Assembly (NCBI GenBank): GCA_958450325.1
Contig: OY288239.1
Span: 45,493,511 to 45,557,510, forward strand
DNA from: Agrostemma githago
Taxonomy: Eukaryota > Streptophyta > Magnoliopsida > Caryophyllales > Caryophyllaceae
Direction: 5' to 3'
DNA length: 64,000 nt
Shown: positions 1-11,538 of the stretch, piece after piece
Layout of the letters: every line of letters starts with the position of its first letter
How positions within the stretch are numbered: the first letter of the stretch is position 1
Notes under the pieces: generated by a model
The model's database searches: none
What the model saw: only the letters and a program-made list of their open reading frames with translations
Told to the model about the DNA's origin: nothing
Made by a program: the position numbers and the translations under genes

Positions 1-783
1 TCTGATACCACATATGATGTGATTTGGAATGAACTTCGAACAAGTTATTTGGAGATTGATAGTAAATTGAAATGAACGAAACAAAGCAACGAAATCAGGT
101 TGAAATAGTTGCTGTAAAGTGATGATAGAACGTAACCAAGGATAGTGTGCTAAGTGAGATAGACCTATACCTCAACAAAGCGGGTGCTAATTCAAACACT
201 CGATTGAAGTAGCGAGTATAGAGCTTGTAACGCGACTTACTCTAATACTTTGTCTTGTGAACTACAAAGACGAAAAGGAAAGCAAAGCTTAACTCAGATT
301 TGTTTGATGAAAGTTGAATGCTTTATTCATCAAGTACTTGGCTATTTATAGCCAAGCAAAACGTCCCAAATGAGGCTCCAACCAGAATAGTCAAGCCTCA
401 TTAAGGGTTACAAACTACTAAGTGATAAAAACAAAGTAAATACATTGAACTAATATGACTAAATTCATCCTCTAGTTATACTCCAAATCTGGTGCTTTTC
501 TCTTGGTGTGCTTTGGCTAGTTGAAGGTGTGAATGAGTCTTATTGGTGTATGAAAGCAATAACTCCAATTGCTTGTTATTTGAACTTGGAAATCATAATA
601 GAGCAATGTATGTTTCAGCTCTTTTATTCGGTCCAAGTTGGTGTTCACAAGAGCTAGTTTAGCACTTGAAGAAGGCACATTACTAGACTTGAAGGAGGGA
701 CTAAGGGGCTTGAACTTGGACCATTTGGAGCTAGTGTGAGCTCATTGAAATCCTGATTTGTTGTTGCTTCCTCATTCGGATCA
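1..783 (-). mobile_element. Chromovirus-like element B, 5' LTR and part of the PBS (S1 copy)
   Basis: Bases 15-783 equal the B LTR at 27573-28341, starting TGATGTGA and ending GGATCA on the + strand, so the LTR has TGAT/ATCA ends. Bases 1-10 are the remaining part of the primer binding site, complementary to initiator-tRNA-Met when read on the - strand. The body of this element lies left of the window. A - strand TATA motif is present near 340-355 in the short inverted sequence GGCTATTTATAGCC. Confidence 0.85.
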
Positions 784-1051
784 AACCAGTTGAAAAAGGA
801 TGCTCCAATGCTCGGGTGAACATAAACATTCCTATTTTGTCTTCTACTCCCTTGTAATTATTTATTGATAATTTTAATCTCACATTATTCCCAAAAACAA
901 ACGACTATTTTTAAATTTATTAATATAAGTCGTAAAACGAAAATAATTTAATGAACAAATCCTCAAATCTCAATTATTTTGTTAACATAGTAACTAACGG
1001 AATAAGGTATTTAATTAATAGTAACACCCTAATTAGTACTAATAAATTATT
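784..1051. other. AT-rich flank without recognised gene
   Basis: An AT-rich stretch between the B LTR and the truncated Tat LTR array, copied at 28342-28609. No open frame or element terminus is apparent. It is the presumed host or older-repeat sequence flanking both insertions; its last bases (from 1052) are carried along in the 1.64-kb array. Confidence 0.5.
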
Positions 1052-4000
1052 TAAGATATTTTAATAATTTAACAAACACTTGTGTGTGTAGACACCCAGA
1101 TTTTGACCTGGTGGCTGCAGGGGTGCCCAACAAACACCCGATGACGATCGGACTGCAACGCGACGCGAGATTACGATGTTTCAGATTGTTTTTCCATAGA
1201 ACGGATCAAATAATAACTCGGAAAAATTAATTCAACATCAAAATGGTCTTAAACGTATCATTACTGTCGCGTCGACACTAATTAGATTCAATTCCGACAT
1301 CGGGACCCTGAATCGATCCCGAAATATGCAAAGTCAAACCCGAGTCAACGCGTCGGCCGATCAAACCCTGAGACACGCGCCCGAGGCCCACCCGGCGCTC
1401 GATGTGCTAGGGTTAACGGGAATCCTTAATCCCCAAGCAACGCTAATATACGCATCTTCTCCGTTTTGAAAAGTTTCAAAATCGGATCTTCAAAACTCCA
1501 GGCGCCTCACACCATGCGTCTCAGTCTTCACGCGCATGACACCAGGCGACTGAGTTCTAGTGCGCAAGTGGTCAAGCGCCCTAAAGGTTGATTTGAACTG
1601 CACGAACAACTATAAATACCCCCCTCACATCATTCATTTTGCACACAACACGAATTCGTGAACTCTTTCTCTCACAATTCGCTCTCCTCCTCTCTCTCTA
1701 ACTTAGGTCGCACTCCGACACTAAGTACGGTCCACTCGATCGTTGTTCCAACCCGCAAATCAATGCTACTCCTCGTCGTTCCTCGAGCACTCCACTCGAA
1801 CATAGAGGGGCACCTGCGTTTGACTAGCCACCTTTAAACACCGTAGAGAAGCTCTGCCGGATTCACCGCAAGACAAGCGAGGAAGATCCGCCTTGAAGTC
1901 GAATCATCACTAGGTTGTCATCTAAACAAAACTTTACATAGTGTACTTTTTATTATGCACTTCGATATTATCAAGTCCGACTAGTATGGACACTAGATCC
2001 ATGGCACGTTATAAACATACGTAACGTCCTCAATCCAACCATAAGCACTTAAAAACCCTAACTAAACCCGAGTAGTTCCGAGATCCGTTCTCAACCTTCT
2101 ACGCATCGTGTCTAGTTTAGTGTACATTCTGAGGGTGCAACTCCTCACTACGTGATTTACTTACATTTTGCATTTACCGCTTTCGTATGATTTATCGCTT
2201 TTATGACATTATAAACGCATGCTAAATCACCTAACACAGAATTTAAAACGTAAACAAGCTAAAACTGAATAAAGAGGTGGTCGGGTTCCATATTAATCCC
2301 GGTGCTCACCATATGTGGTTTGACGCATCCCTATTAATACCGAACCAACGCACCGTATGCAGAATACGAGGTAAGGTATACCACGAGAATGACTAATATC
2401 CGTATTATCGTGTTAAACCTGATTTGCTAATACGTATAGTACGTAGTACTCTCTACTCTCCAATGTGCATCTTTTCATGGCCTGCTTGTCACGTGAAATC
2501 GCATGCAAAGAATGTAAACACAACTAATTAGGCGACAAAAAATTACTTGTCCTTAAACAACCTACGTAGCAAAAGCATAGGGTTAAAACAACGGATCTTA
2601 TCGTACTTCCGCCACAATTAAGGAACAAAGTTATCAGCCCACTGATTGATTAGTAGAGGCCTCTATGTGAGGGCGGGTCTGGGTGTCAATGTCTAAGATA
2701 TTTTAATAATTTAACAAACACTTGTGTGTGTAAACACCCAGATTTTGACCTGGTGGCTGCAGGGGTGCCCAACAAGCACCCGATGACGATCGGACTGCAA
2801 CGCGACGCGAGATTACGATGTTTCAAATTGTTTTTCTATAGAACAGATCAAATAATTACTCTGAAAAATTAATTCAGCATCAAAATGGTCTTAGACGTAT
2901 CATTACGGTCGCGTCGACACTAATTAGAGTCAATTTCGACACCAGGGCCCTTAATCGATCCCGAAATATGCAAAGTCAAACCCGAGTCAACGCGTCAGAC
3001 CGAGAAAACCCCGAGACACGCGCCCGAGGCGCACCCGGCGCTCGATGTAATAGGGTTAACGGGAATCCTTAATCCCCAAGCAACGCTAATATACGCATCT
3101 TCTCCGTTTTGGAAAGTTTCAAAATCGAATCTACAAAACTCCAGGTGCCTCACACCATGCGTCTCAGTCTTCACGCGCATGACACCAGGCGACTGAGTTC
3201 TAGTGCGCAAGAGGTCAAGCGCCCTTAAGGTTGATTTGAACTCCGCGAACAACTATAAATACCCCCCTCACTTCATTCATTTTGACGCACAACACAAATT
3301 CGTGAACTCTTTCTCTCACAATTCCCTCTCCTCCTCTTTCTCTCTAACTTAGGTCGCACTCCGACACTAAGTACGATCCACTCGATCTTTGTTCCGACCC
3401 TCAAATCGACGCCACTCCTCGTCGTTTCTCGAGCACTCCACTCGAACATAGAGGGGCACCTGCGTTTGACAAGCCACCTTTAAACACCGTAGAGAAGCTC
3501 TGCCGGATTCATCGCAGGACAAGCTAGGAGGATCCGCCTTGAAGTCGAATCATCACTTGGTTGTCATCTAAACAAAACTTTACATACTTTACTTTTTATT
3601 ATGCACTTCGATAATGTCAAGTCCGACTAGTATTGACACTAGGTCCATGGCACGTTATAAACATACGTAACGTCCTCAATTCAACCATAAGCACTAAAAC
3701 ACCCTAACTAAACCCGAGTAGTTCCGAGATCTGTTCTCAACCTTCTACGCATCGTGTCTGGTTTAGTGTACATTCTGAGGGTGCAACTCCTCACTACGTG
3801 ATTTACTTACATTTTGCATTTACCGCTTTCGTATGATTTATCGCTTTTATGACATTATAAACGCATGCTAAATCACCTAACACAGAATTTAAAACGTAAA
3901 CAAGCTAAAACTGAATAAAGAGGTGGTCGGGTTCCATATTAATCCCGGTGCTCACCATATGTGGTTTGACGCATCCCTATTAATACCGAACCAACGCACC

Positions 4001-5117
4001 GTATGCAGAATACGAGGTAAGGTATACCACGAGAATGACTAATATCCGTATTATCGTGTTAAACCTGATTTGCTAATACGTATAGTACGTAGTACTCTCT
4101 ACTCTCCAATGTGCATCTTTTCATGGCCTGCTTGTCACGTGAAATCGCATGCAAAGAATGTAAACACAACTAATTAGGCGACAAAAAATTACTTGTCCTT
4201 AAACAACCTACGTAGCAAAAGCATAGGGTTAAAACAACGGATCTTATCGTACTTCCGCCACAATTAAGGAACAAAGTTATCAGCCCACTGATTGATTAGT
4301 AGAGGCCTCTATGTGAGGGCGGGATTGGGTGTCAATGTCTAAGATATTTTAATAATTTAACAAACACTTGTGTGTGTAAACACCCAGATTTTGACCTGGT
4401 GGCTGCAGGGGTGCCCAACAAGCACCCGATGACGATCGGACTGCAACGCGACGCGAGATTACGATGTTTCAAATTGTTTTTCTATAGAACGGATCAAATA
4501 ATTACTCTGAAAAATTAATTCAGCATCAATATGGTCTTAGACGTATCATTACGGTCGCGTCGACACTAATTAGAGTCAATTTCGACACCAGGGCCCTTAA
4601 TCGATCCCGAAATATGCAAAGTCAAACCCGAGTCAACGCGTCGGATCGAGAAAACCCCGAGACACGCACCCGGCGCTCGAGGTGCTAGGGTTAACGGGAA
4701 TCCTTAATCCCCAAGCAACGCTAATATACGCATCTTCTCCGTTTTGGAAAGTTTCAAAATCGAATCTTCAAAACTCCAGGCGCCTCACACCATGCGTCTC
4801 ATTCTTCACGCGCATGACACCAGGCGACTGAGTTCTAGTCCGCAAGAGGTCAAGCGCCCTTAAGGTTGATTTGAACTTCGCGAACAACTATAAATACCCC
4901 CCTCACTTCATTCATTTTGACACACAACACCAATTCGTGAACTCTTTCTCTCACAATTCCCTCTCCTCCTCTTTCTCTCTAACTTAGGTCGCACTCCGAC
5001 ACTAAGTACGATCCACTCGATCTTTGTTCCGACCCTCAAATCGACGCCACTCCTCGTCGTTTCTCGAGCACTCCACTCGAACATAGAGGGGCACCTGCGT
5101 TTGACAAGCCACCTTTA
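1052..5117 (+). repeat. Tandem array of truncated Tat LTRs, period about 1.64 kb, about 2.5 copies
   Basis: The 33-bp AT-rich segment beginning TAAGATATTTTAATAATTTA followed by an LTR start of the TGTAGACACCCAG type occurs at 1052, 2694 and 4340, giving periods of 1642 and 1646 bp. Each full copy holds about the first 1.6 kb of a Tat LTR and breaks off after GGTGTCAATGTC, where the next 33-bp flank begins. The third copy stops at about 5117. Copies 1 and 2 differ mainly in the first 900 bp. TATAAATACCCCC promoters lie at 1611, near 3253 and near 4894. Copying of the 5' flank together with an incomplete LTR argues for duplication of genomic DNA, not separate insertions. Confidence 0.9.
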
Positions 5118-5557
5118 CAAGCATCGCGAAGACGACCGCTCAAGTGAAGACTGAGGCCCTCAAACTTTTGATTTCATCAAGGGTTCACAAGCATCCCAAA
5201 AACATTTGTTCAAGTTGAAGCCAACACATATGAACATTCTTTGCACTTACGCTTAACGCGTCACCTTCACACGAAAACATTTAAAATTAAACGAACTTTT
5301 AAACAATCCGAAAAGGCAAAACGCGCAACATGAAGAACCAAGAACGAGATGAGAAGCACCAGCCCGGGCCCCAACAAGCAACCACAAGCGAATACATCAG
5401 GTACGATCTCTAAGCCTTGGCTGGCGAGCCTCAACACGTAGTCCAATGGACTTAAAACAACCCGACCAGACAGCCACCAGGTCGTAATCCTCGATTGACC
5501 TGGGTGGCTATACTTTAACTTTCGTCTTGTCCAAGCCTCAATCAAAGTGAGGGCTTC
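5118..5557 (+). mobile_element. 3' tail of a Tat-type element (Tat-0) with polypurine tract
   Basis: The stretch matches the sequence just upstream of the two other Tat LTRs (17600-17910 and 50130-50352), including the segment around GGCGAGCCTCAACACGTAGT. It ends with a purine-rich tract (AAAGTGAGGG) directly before the LTR at 5558, as expected for the polypurine tract that primes plus-strand synthesis. Bases 5118-5340 are poorly conserved. No coding sequence is recognised. Confidence 0.75.
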
Positions 5558-7681
5558 TGTAGAAACCCAGATTTGGACCTGGTGGCTGCAGAAGTGCCCA
5601 CAAACACCTGATGACGATAGGACTGCAATGCGACGCGGGTTCGCGATCTTTTAGGTAGTTTTTCAATAGAACGGATCAAATAAATTACTCGGAAAAATTA
5701 AACTAACATGATGGCAGCCTTAGTCGTGTCGTTACGGTCGCATAAACACTAATTAGAGTCAATTCTGACACCGGGACCCCGAGTCGGTCCCGAAACTAAA
5801 ACCGAGTCAGCACCGCGCCAAGTGAACCTCGGGATGCACACCGGAGGCCCACCCAGCTCACGACGCTAGGTTAAACCCGGGGAAACCTTAGGCCCCAAGA
5901 TACGTATTATACTCCTCCCTCTCGGTTTTGGGAAGTATCAAAATCGTATCTTCAAAACTCCAACCGCCTCACCCCACGTGTCTGAGACTCCCCACGCCTG
6001 AACCCAGGCGCCTGAGTCTTGGTGCGCCACAACTCAGGCGTCCATATTGGTGACGAGGGCCGAAAACACCTATAAATACCCCCCTTCACCTCATTCATTT
6101 GACACACAATTCATTCTTTTCTTCTCCCTATAAACTTCTCGCTAAGGGCTCGCACTCCGATACCCAAGGCAAACGATCCACTCGATCGTAGTTCCGATAA
6201 AAGTGTCATCAACGCTACTCCTCACCTTCGAGCACCCCACTCGATACCGAGGTGCCTGTGCTCGACTAACCCAAGTATAGTAACGGAGTTCTGCCGGATT
6301 AGCAGCAGAATCAGCCCATAGTAACGAAGCTCTGCTGGAATAGCCGCAGGAAGGGTCAACGGTAACGAAGCTCTGCTGAAATTCCTAGGCTAGCTAGGAG
6401 GATCCGCCTTTGGAGCCGAGTCGTCACTAGGTTGTCATCTAAACAAAACTTTACATTTTCGCACTTTCTTTTGTGCACTACGACAACACTAGATGTGGAC
6501 ACTAGGTCCACAAACATCTATTCAGATATGTAACGTCCCAACTTTAACCGCAAATACTAAAATATACTAAATAGACCCGAGTAATTTCGAGATCCGTTCT
6601 CAACTATCTATGCATCGTGTTCCGTTTAGTGTATACTCCGAGGGTGCAACTCCTCACAATGTGATTTACTTACATTCGCATATACAGTTTTTCGTTTGAT
6701 TTATTGCTTTTCTGACCTTATAATCACATGCTAAATCACCTAACACGGAATTCAAAACGTAAAACAATTAAAACTGAACGAACTGATGGTCGGGTTCCAT
6801 ATTAGTCCAGGTCCTCGCCTTACTAGGTTCGATGCATCTCTATTAATACCGAACCGGCGCATCTAGAGCAGAATACCACGTGAACGACTAATATCCGTAT
6901 TATCGCGTTAAAACTGACTTGCTAATTCATATAATACTAGTACTCTCTACTCTCCTACGTGCATCTTTTCATGGTCTGCCTGTCACGTGAAATCGCATGC
7001 AGAGAATGTAAACACAACTACTTTGACGACAATACTTACTTGTCTCTAAACAACTGACGTAGCAAAAGGTATATGGTGAAAACAACGGATGTTACAGTAT
7101 TTTCGCCACAACAAAAGAACTAGGTTATCAGCCCACCGATTGATTAGTAGAGGCCGCTATAGTGCTGGCGGGATTGGGTGTTGACATCTATCGGATGTAG
7201 GCCTCCCAATACGTACCCTCACCACTTACTTAGAATCGACGGTTTTCGGATGTCCGAAACCATTGGCAATGAGATTACAAGTTTTTATCTTTAGGTCCCG
7301 TGCCCCTCAACTTTGAGACGGCTAGGGATCAAAGTTGACTTGAACGGTTTCTGAGTTCCCATAATCGACTCGGTGGCGACTCCACGAATCGGCAACGAAT
7401 TCAGTTCACTAAAAATATCGTCTTACCAAACGAATCGACCTTTAAACATTTACAATCACGACTCGATCGATTCCAAACGAAAATACGGGTGCCCGCGCCC
7501 GTCTAGTACAAGTCTGGATCGTAATCCGAATCGAGGTCCGAAACATCGCCCCGTATGCGAGATCAGACCGGCCCCCAACCGGGAGGGGGCCGAGTGGATG
7601 GCCGCCGCCACACGTTGAAAAACCGGGTCGGTCCCACACGGGCGCTGGCGGGGCGCCGGGCGGTGCGGACGGACGTCTACA
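5558..7681 (+). mobile_element. Tat/Ogre-type LTR-1 (2.1 kb)
   Basis: The LTR begins TGTAGAAACC and ends GTCTACA, so the termini are near-perfect inverted repeats (TGTAGAC/GTCTACA in sister LTRs). It is preceded by a polypurine tract and followed two to three bases later by a primer binding site. It carries a TATA box at 6071, three short imperfect repeats (GTAACG..GCTCTGCTG type) at about 6286-6395, and a GC-rich 3' part. The promoter, the internal repeats and the termini are shared with LTR-2 and LTR-3. Since Tat internal sequence lies on both sides, this LTR is shared by two elements in a chain. Confidence 0.92.
6071..6078 (+). promoter_or_regulatory. LTR-1 TATA box
   Basis: TATAAATA followed by a C-run and a CACCTCATTCATTT segment is conserved in every Tat LTR copy in the window (1611, 3253, 4894, 6071, 18425, 50859 and the S2 counterparts). 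By position it is the Pol II core promoter of the element; transcription would start about 30 bp downstream. The start site is inferred. Confidence 0.75.
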
Positions 7682-7684
7682 ATT

Positions 7685-7702
7685 TGGTGACTCCGCTGGG
7701 GA
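7685..7702 (+). other. Tat-1 primer binding site
   Basis: TGGTGACTCCGCTGGGGA lies just after the LTR end. It matches the tRNA-Arg-type primer site typical of Tat/Ogre elements. The S2 copy at about 35243 reads TGGCGACTCCGCTGGGGA, which is the canonical form, so S1 carries one substitution. Confidence 0.8.
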
Positions 7703-7997
7703 GTTGGAAACAAATTTCCAATGGTGGTGTAACTTGAACGAGGTCGGTGAAGTTCGTTTCCTAATTCCTAGTTGTGGTCACTAAAGGTTTTGGCCCTAAA
7801 AAGCCCACCCTAACCGATATCAGGACCAATCGACCTCTTCGCGGTAAGATCCTTAGGGACACGCGGAGAGATCTCTGATTGACGCTCCGACCGCCTAACG
7901 CGTACCCCGCGGGAATAATAAGCGGATAGTTCCGAACGGACGGTATGACAGATCCGTCCTGACCTCCGTCGCTATCTTGCAGAAATCATTCCCCAAC

Positions 7998-8627
7998 ATG
8001 TCTTCAGAACCAGGAGTGATCAAAAACCTTTGCATCAACGTCAATACTCTGACCGAGGTGGTTCATGATATCCGCACCTCGATAGACCATCTATCCTGTT
8101 TCATTCGTCGTATTGACAGTCGTCTTAATTTCCTCGAAAGTGGGGGAACGGAGAACGGGGCAGATACCAGTTTAATCAATTACCACACCCAAGAACCCAC
8201 TTCACCCCGACACTCCGAAAGGGCGAGGTCCCCTAAGATCAGTAGAGAGGTAACCTCAATGCCCCGCAAAGCATTACCCAACAAAACCAGGACGCCCTGA
8301 AAAGAATTCACCAAGATCAACTCGTCGTTTGGTAAACGGAGAAAAACGTGGAGTCCTAATGCTTACTGTCTATTCCACCAAGGCAATGGGCACGACACTG
8401 AGGCGTGTTTCACATTGAAGCACGTCATCCAAAACCTAATCGAAGCAGGAACGTTCTCCCCGGCAAAACGGCAAAAGGCGGACTTTATCTTTTCACTTGC
8501 CGAGGGAGAAATAAGGACATCAGTGGTCGTCACGAGTAACTTTAAGCCTCTCAATGAGCCACCTCGGAAGTCCTCTTCTAGGTGCCCCTCGAGGGGAACA
8601 TCTTCAGAGGACGATGACAGGCTCTAA
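7998..8627 (+). pseudogene. gag: Tat-1 gag, internally deleted, one in-frame stop
   Basis: Gag packages element RNA into virus-like particles. From the ATG at 7998 a frame of about 210 codons runs to the stop at 8625-8627, broken once by TGA at 8298-8300. The N-terminal part (MSSEPGVIKNLCINVNTLTE) is shared with the gag start of Tat-2 at 21556. Downstream of the TGA comes a Cys/His cluster, YCLFHQGNGHDTEACF, the C-terminal zinc-knuckle-like motif of Tat/Ogre Gag proteins. Family Gag proteins are several hundred residues, so the middle is missing. A TGA from CGA by C-to-T change is plausible but unproven. Confidence 0.75.
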
Positions 8628-8630
8628 AAC

Positions 8631-9089
8631 GCAGGCTGCGTATGACGGTAGTGTCATGAGGCGATTGAGTCACGAAAGCCGCCCCTCCAAGGGCGGTAAG
8701 CCGATCTTAGTAAGAATCTAGTTCATCCTACGGCCTAGGCTTACTAAATAATAATAATAATGTCTTTTTTTTCTCTCGAGTCGGGGAGATGCGAGGGGAC
8801 ATGTCCTCCACCTCCCCCAAAACAAATTTAATCACGGGCATCTAGCCCGTTTACTACTTATTAATAAAACAACTCTCTTTTCTTTTACAAGCACGCCTCG
8901 ACAATCGCTTAACTTCTTTCAACTGTTTACTATAACGCTTAAAGACTCAACACTATGCCACTTATCAATGACCATTGACTAATTCGCAAGGGCTACCACA
9001 AACGGCCCACTTAACTTCACCCTAAAAGAGATCGGGAATAACAACCCTAGGTTCAACCCAGTATTGACCCCATAACCAAACAACAATGA
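8631..9089 (+). other. Noncoding remnant replacing protease, RT and first RNase H
   Basis: No open frame of interest and no RT motif (such as YxDD) is visible. The stretch contains an (AAT)n run near 8748 and a purine/pyrimidine-rich segment around 8763-8818. By position between gag and RNase H-integrase it is the scar of a deletion of several kilobases. Confidence 0.6.
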
Positions 9090-10463
9090 GCTTGCAACGA
9101 ACGAACCTCCATCCAACTAGACTTCCCCAACATAGCCAAATACAAAGCATGCCTAATAGGTCTAAAAGTAGCCATATCTCTAGGAGTTAAAAACCTTAGA
9201 GTACACGGAGATCCATCCTTAGTAGTCAACCAAGCCACAGGTACCTGGAAGGTTTACAGCGAAAGCTTAATCCCATACCAAACCAAAGTGGAAACAATAT
9301 CCCGAGAGTTTACCGAAATCAACTTCATACAAATACCCCGCAAAGAAAACCAATTCGCTGATGCGTTATCCAAACTAGCCTCACTAATAAACATGCCCGA
9401 TCACCTCTTCTCTATGACTATCTGCATAGAGAGAAGCGAACAACCAGCCCACATCCATAACCTCAAAACTGACAATACCCCCGAGGAACCCTGGTACAAA
9501 GCAATCCTAGACTTTAAAACCCACGGGTCATACCCACCCAACACCAAAACCAAGAACAAAAGAGCCCTACGAATACAAGCCACCCATTACGTCCTCAGTC
9601 AAGGACTATTATACAAACGAACCCCACAAGGAGTCCTCCTTAGGTGCATAAACAAAAACCAATCCGAGAGAGTCATGGAAGAGGTACATGACGAAGAGTG
9701 TGGACCCCACATGAGTGCACACCTACTAGCCCGAAAAATAATGAGACTAGGCTATTACCGGATTACCTTAGAGGCAGACTGTCGACGTCACGTTCGTCAC
9801 TGCCACAATTGCCAAATATTCGCCAACAACCAACACCTACCTCCATATCCTCTCCATACTATAGCAAAACTCTCGCCCTTCTCTATTTGGGGAATTGACA
9901 TAATAGGAAAGGTACACCCAGCCGGGACCGGCGGGCACTGTTTCATACTGGTGGCCGTCGATTACTTCACCAAGTGGGTAGAAGCCGCCTCTTACACCGT
10001 ACTAACCTCAAAACAAGTAGTCAAATTCTTACAAAATAACATCATCTGTCGCTACGATATACCTCACAAAATCATCAGTGACCAGGGGGCTCACTTCAGG
10101 GCCGACACCCAAAAACTCCTAGACAAATACAAAATCCAAAAACGCAAGTCCTCACCCTATAGACCACAAACGAACGGAGCCGTAGAAGCTGCGAACAAAA
10201 CCATAACCACAATCCTTAAGAAAATGATAGACAACTATCAGGATTGGCCAAACAAAATCCCCTTCGCCTTATGGGGGTATCGAACATCCTATCGAACACC
10301 CACCGGACCCACACCATATTACCTAACCTATGGTTCCGAAACCGTACAATTCGTAGAGCTAGAGGTACCGTCACCAAGGATATTAGCCGAAAGCGGTATT
10401 CCTGAAGTAGAATGGAACCAAAAACGATATGACGAGCTAGTACTCTTAATTAGACGAGCGTAG
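9090..10463 (+). pseudogene. pol: Tat-1 pol remnant: end of RNase H plus integrase
   Basis: The frame opens after a TGA at 9087 and runs to 10463. The first 70 residues are the end of an RNase H, with AKYKACLIGLKVAISLG and PRKENQFADALSKLASL. Then comes the integrase zinc domain (H..H..CHNC within HCHNCQIFANN) and the catalytic core, with the three acidic residues in WGIDIIG, IISDQGAHF and NGAVEAANK. The frame is lost at about 10450, but the C-terminal domain continues in another frame from 10444 to about 10660, including the GKFKPN..AGPYLVKKI block of the GPY/F module, itself broken by a TAG. The integrase core is otherwise intact; without RT the element could not make its own cDNA. Confidence 0.88.
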
Positions 10464-11065
10464 GATACGTGCCTTATCCAACGTGCAAGCTTACCAACAA
10501 CGCATCCAACGAGCCTTTAATAAACGAGTAAAATCCCGAAACATACACGAGGGAGATTTAGTAATCAAATCCATTAGAGCACCCCTTTCCGTCGACCCTA
10601 GAGGGAAATTCAAACCAAACTAGGCGGGCCCCTACCTCGTTAAGAAAATACTCTTGGGGGGGCGCTGTGATCATCACCGAACTAGACGGTCAAGAGTTCT
10701 CAACTCCCACCAACATGGATCAACTCAAACGATAATACCCTAGACACCCTGACAACCACATCCCGACCTCCGACTTAGGGGAAGCCATGCGAAACAAAAA
10801 AAACAACACGACGACAAAAAAAAATCAAGTTCGCATCGATAATTGGCATAACCGAATCTAAAGCAAAATCACTCACATTTTGAAAAGAACTACGAACATG
10901 GTTTGATTCCGTTTAAAAGCGGATACGTAGGCAACCCTCCTCCGGGTACAACCAAACAAACAAACAAACAAATAAATAAGAAAAATCGATTACTCGATTC
11001 ATGGACAAACCGAGACTCCTTCCACGTCCCGGCCAACGAGTGATTTAAAATGACGAAGCACAAAC
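10464..11065 (+). other. Decayed integrase C-terminus and 3' spacer
   Basis: Bases 10464-10740 still encode, with a frameshift and stops, the end of the integrase C-terminal domain (RAFNKRVKSRNIHEGDLV, then a GPY/F-like block). After that comes the segment ending GGATACGTAGGCAACC, which is common after pol in Tat elements, then a short (AAAC)n-like run near 10950. No other gene is seen. Confidence 0.6.
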
Positions 11066-11328
11066 GACGAGCCGAGGACGGGGTGAAAACCCGAAAGGGC
11101 GCCCCGGGCAAAATGAAGAAACGAGTTGCGAGTCGTCGTCAAAAAAAAATATATGACGAGCCGAGGACGGGGTGAAAACCCGAAAGGGCGCCCCAGGCAA
11201 AATGAACAATCGAGTTGCGAGAAGTCAAAAAAAATGAAGAAAAAAAAACACAAAAAATATAGGTGAGCCGAGGACGAAGTGAAAACCCGAAAGGGCGCTC
11301 CGGGTAAAATGAAGAATCGAGTTGCGAG
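11066..11328 (+). repeat. Three 67-bp tandem repeats with A-rich spacers
   Basis: Copies lie at about 11066-11132, 11155-11221 and 11263-11328. Each reads GAGCCGAGGACGGGGTGAAA, then CCGAAAGGGCGCCCC and a conserved end CGAGTTGCGAG. Spacers are A-rich and of unequal length. Copy 3 is the most diverged. Tandem repeats between pol and the 3' LTR are a known feature of Tat/Ogre elements. Pairing of the GGGGTG and CGCCCC parts could give each unit a small hairpin. Confidence 0.9.
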
Positions 11329-11538
11329 CCACCACAAAAAAAAAAGAAAAAATAATAACAATGTGCTTCTCATTAATAATAAAATTTGGTTAAATCGAGC
11401 CTTTGTCGAAGCATTTACATCAAGCATCTGAAACCCGGATATCCCGGAAAGCAACAACGTGTCAAAACTCCACAAAAAACTAATACTTATACGCCACATA
11501 ATATCAACTAATAAGACATAATACAAAATGGCTGAGCT

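Noticed and set aside
2995..3252. Frame of 85 codons on the - strand in the truncated LTR array
   Set aside because: It is within LTR promoter sequence, covers the TATA box and is broken in sister copies.
5267..5545. Frame of 92 codons on the - strand with hydrophobic residues, next to LTR-1 (also 32819-33103 and 50095-50403)
   Set aside because: It lies in the noncoding Tat tail across the polypurine tract region; related tails at 17.7 kb do not keep it open.
7442..7737. Several overlapping short frames in the GC-rich end of LTR-1 (also 35000-35295, 19783-20165, 47293-47675)
   Set aside because: They lie inside the LTR on both strands, overlap each other, have no known domain and follow from high GC content with few stops.
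10890..11526. Long - strand frames over the 67-bp repeats, with Phe/Leu-rich membrane-like protein
   Set aside because: The hydrophobic runs come from A-rich spacers read on the - strand, and the repeated GRPFGFSPRP block is the 67-bp repeat in translation.
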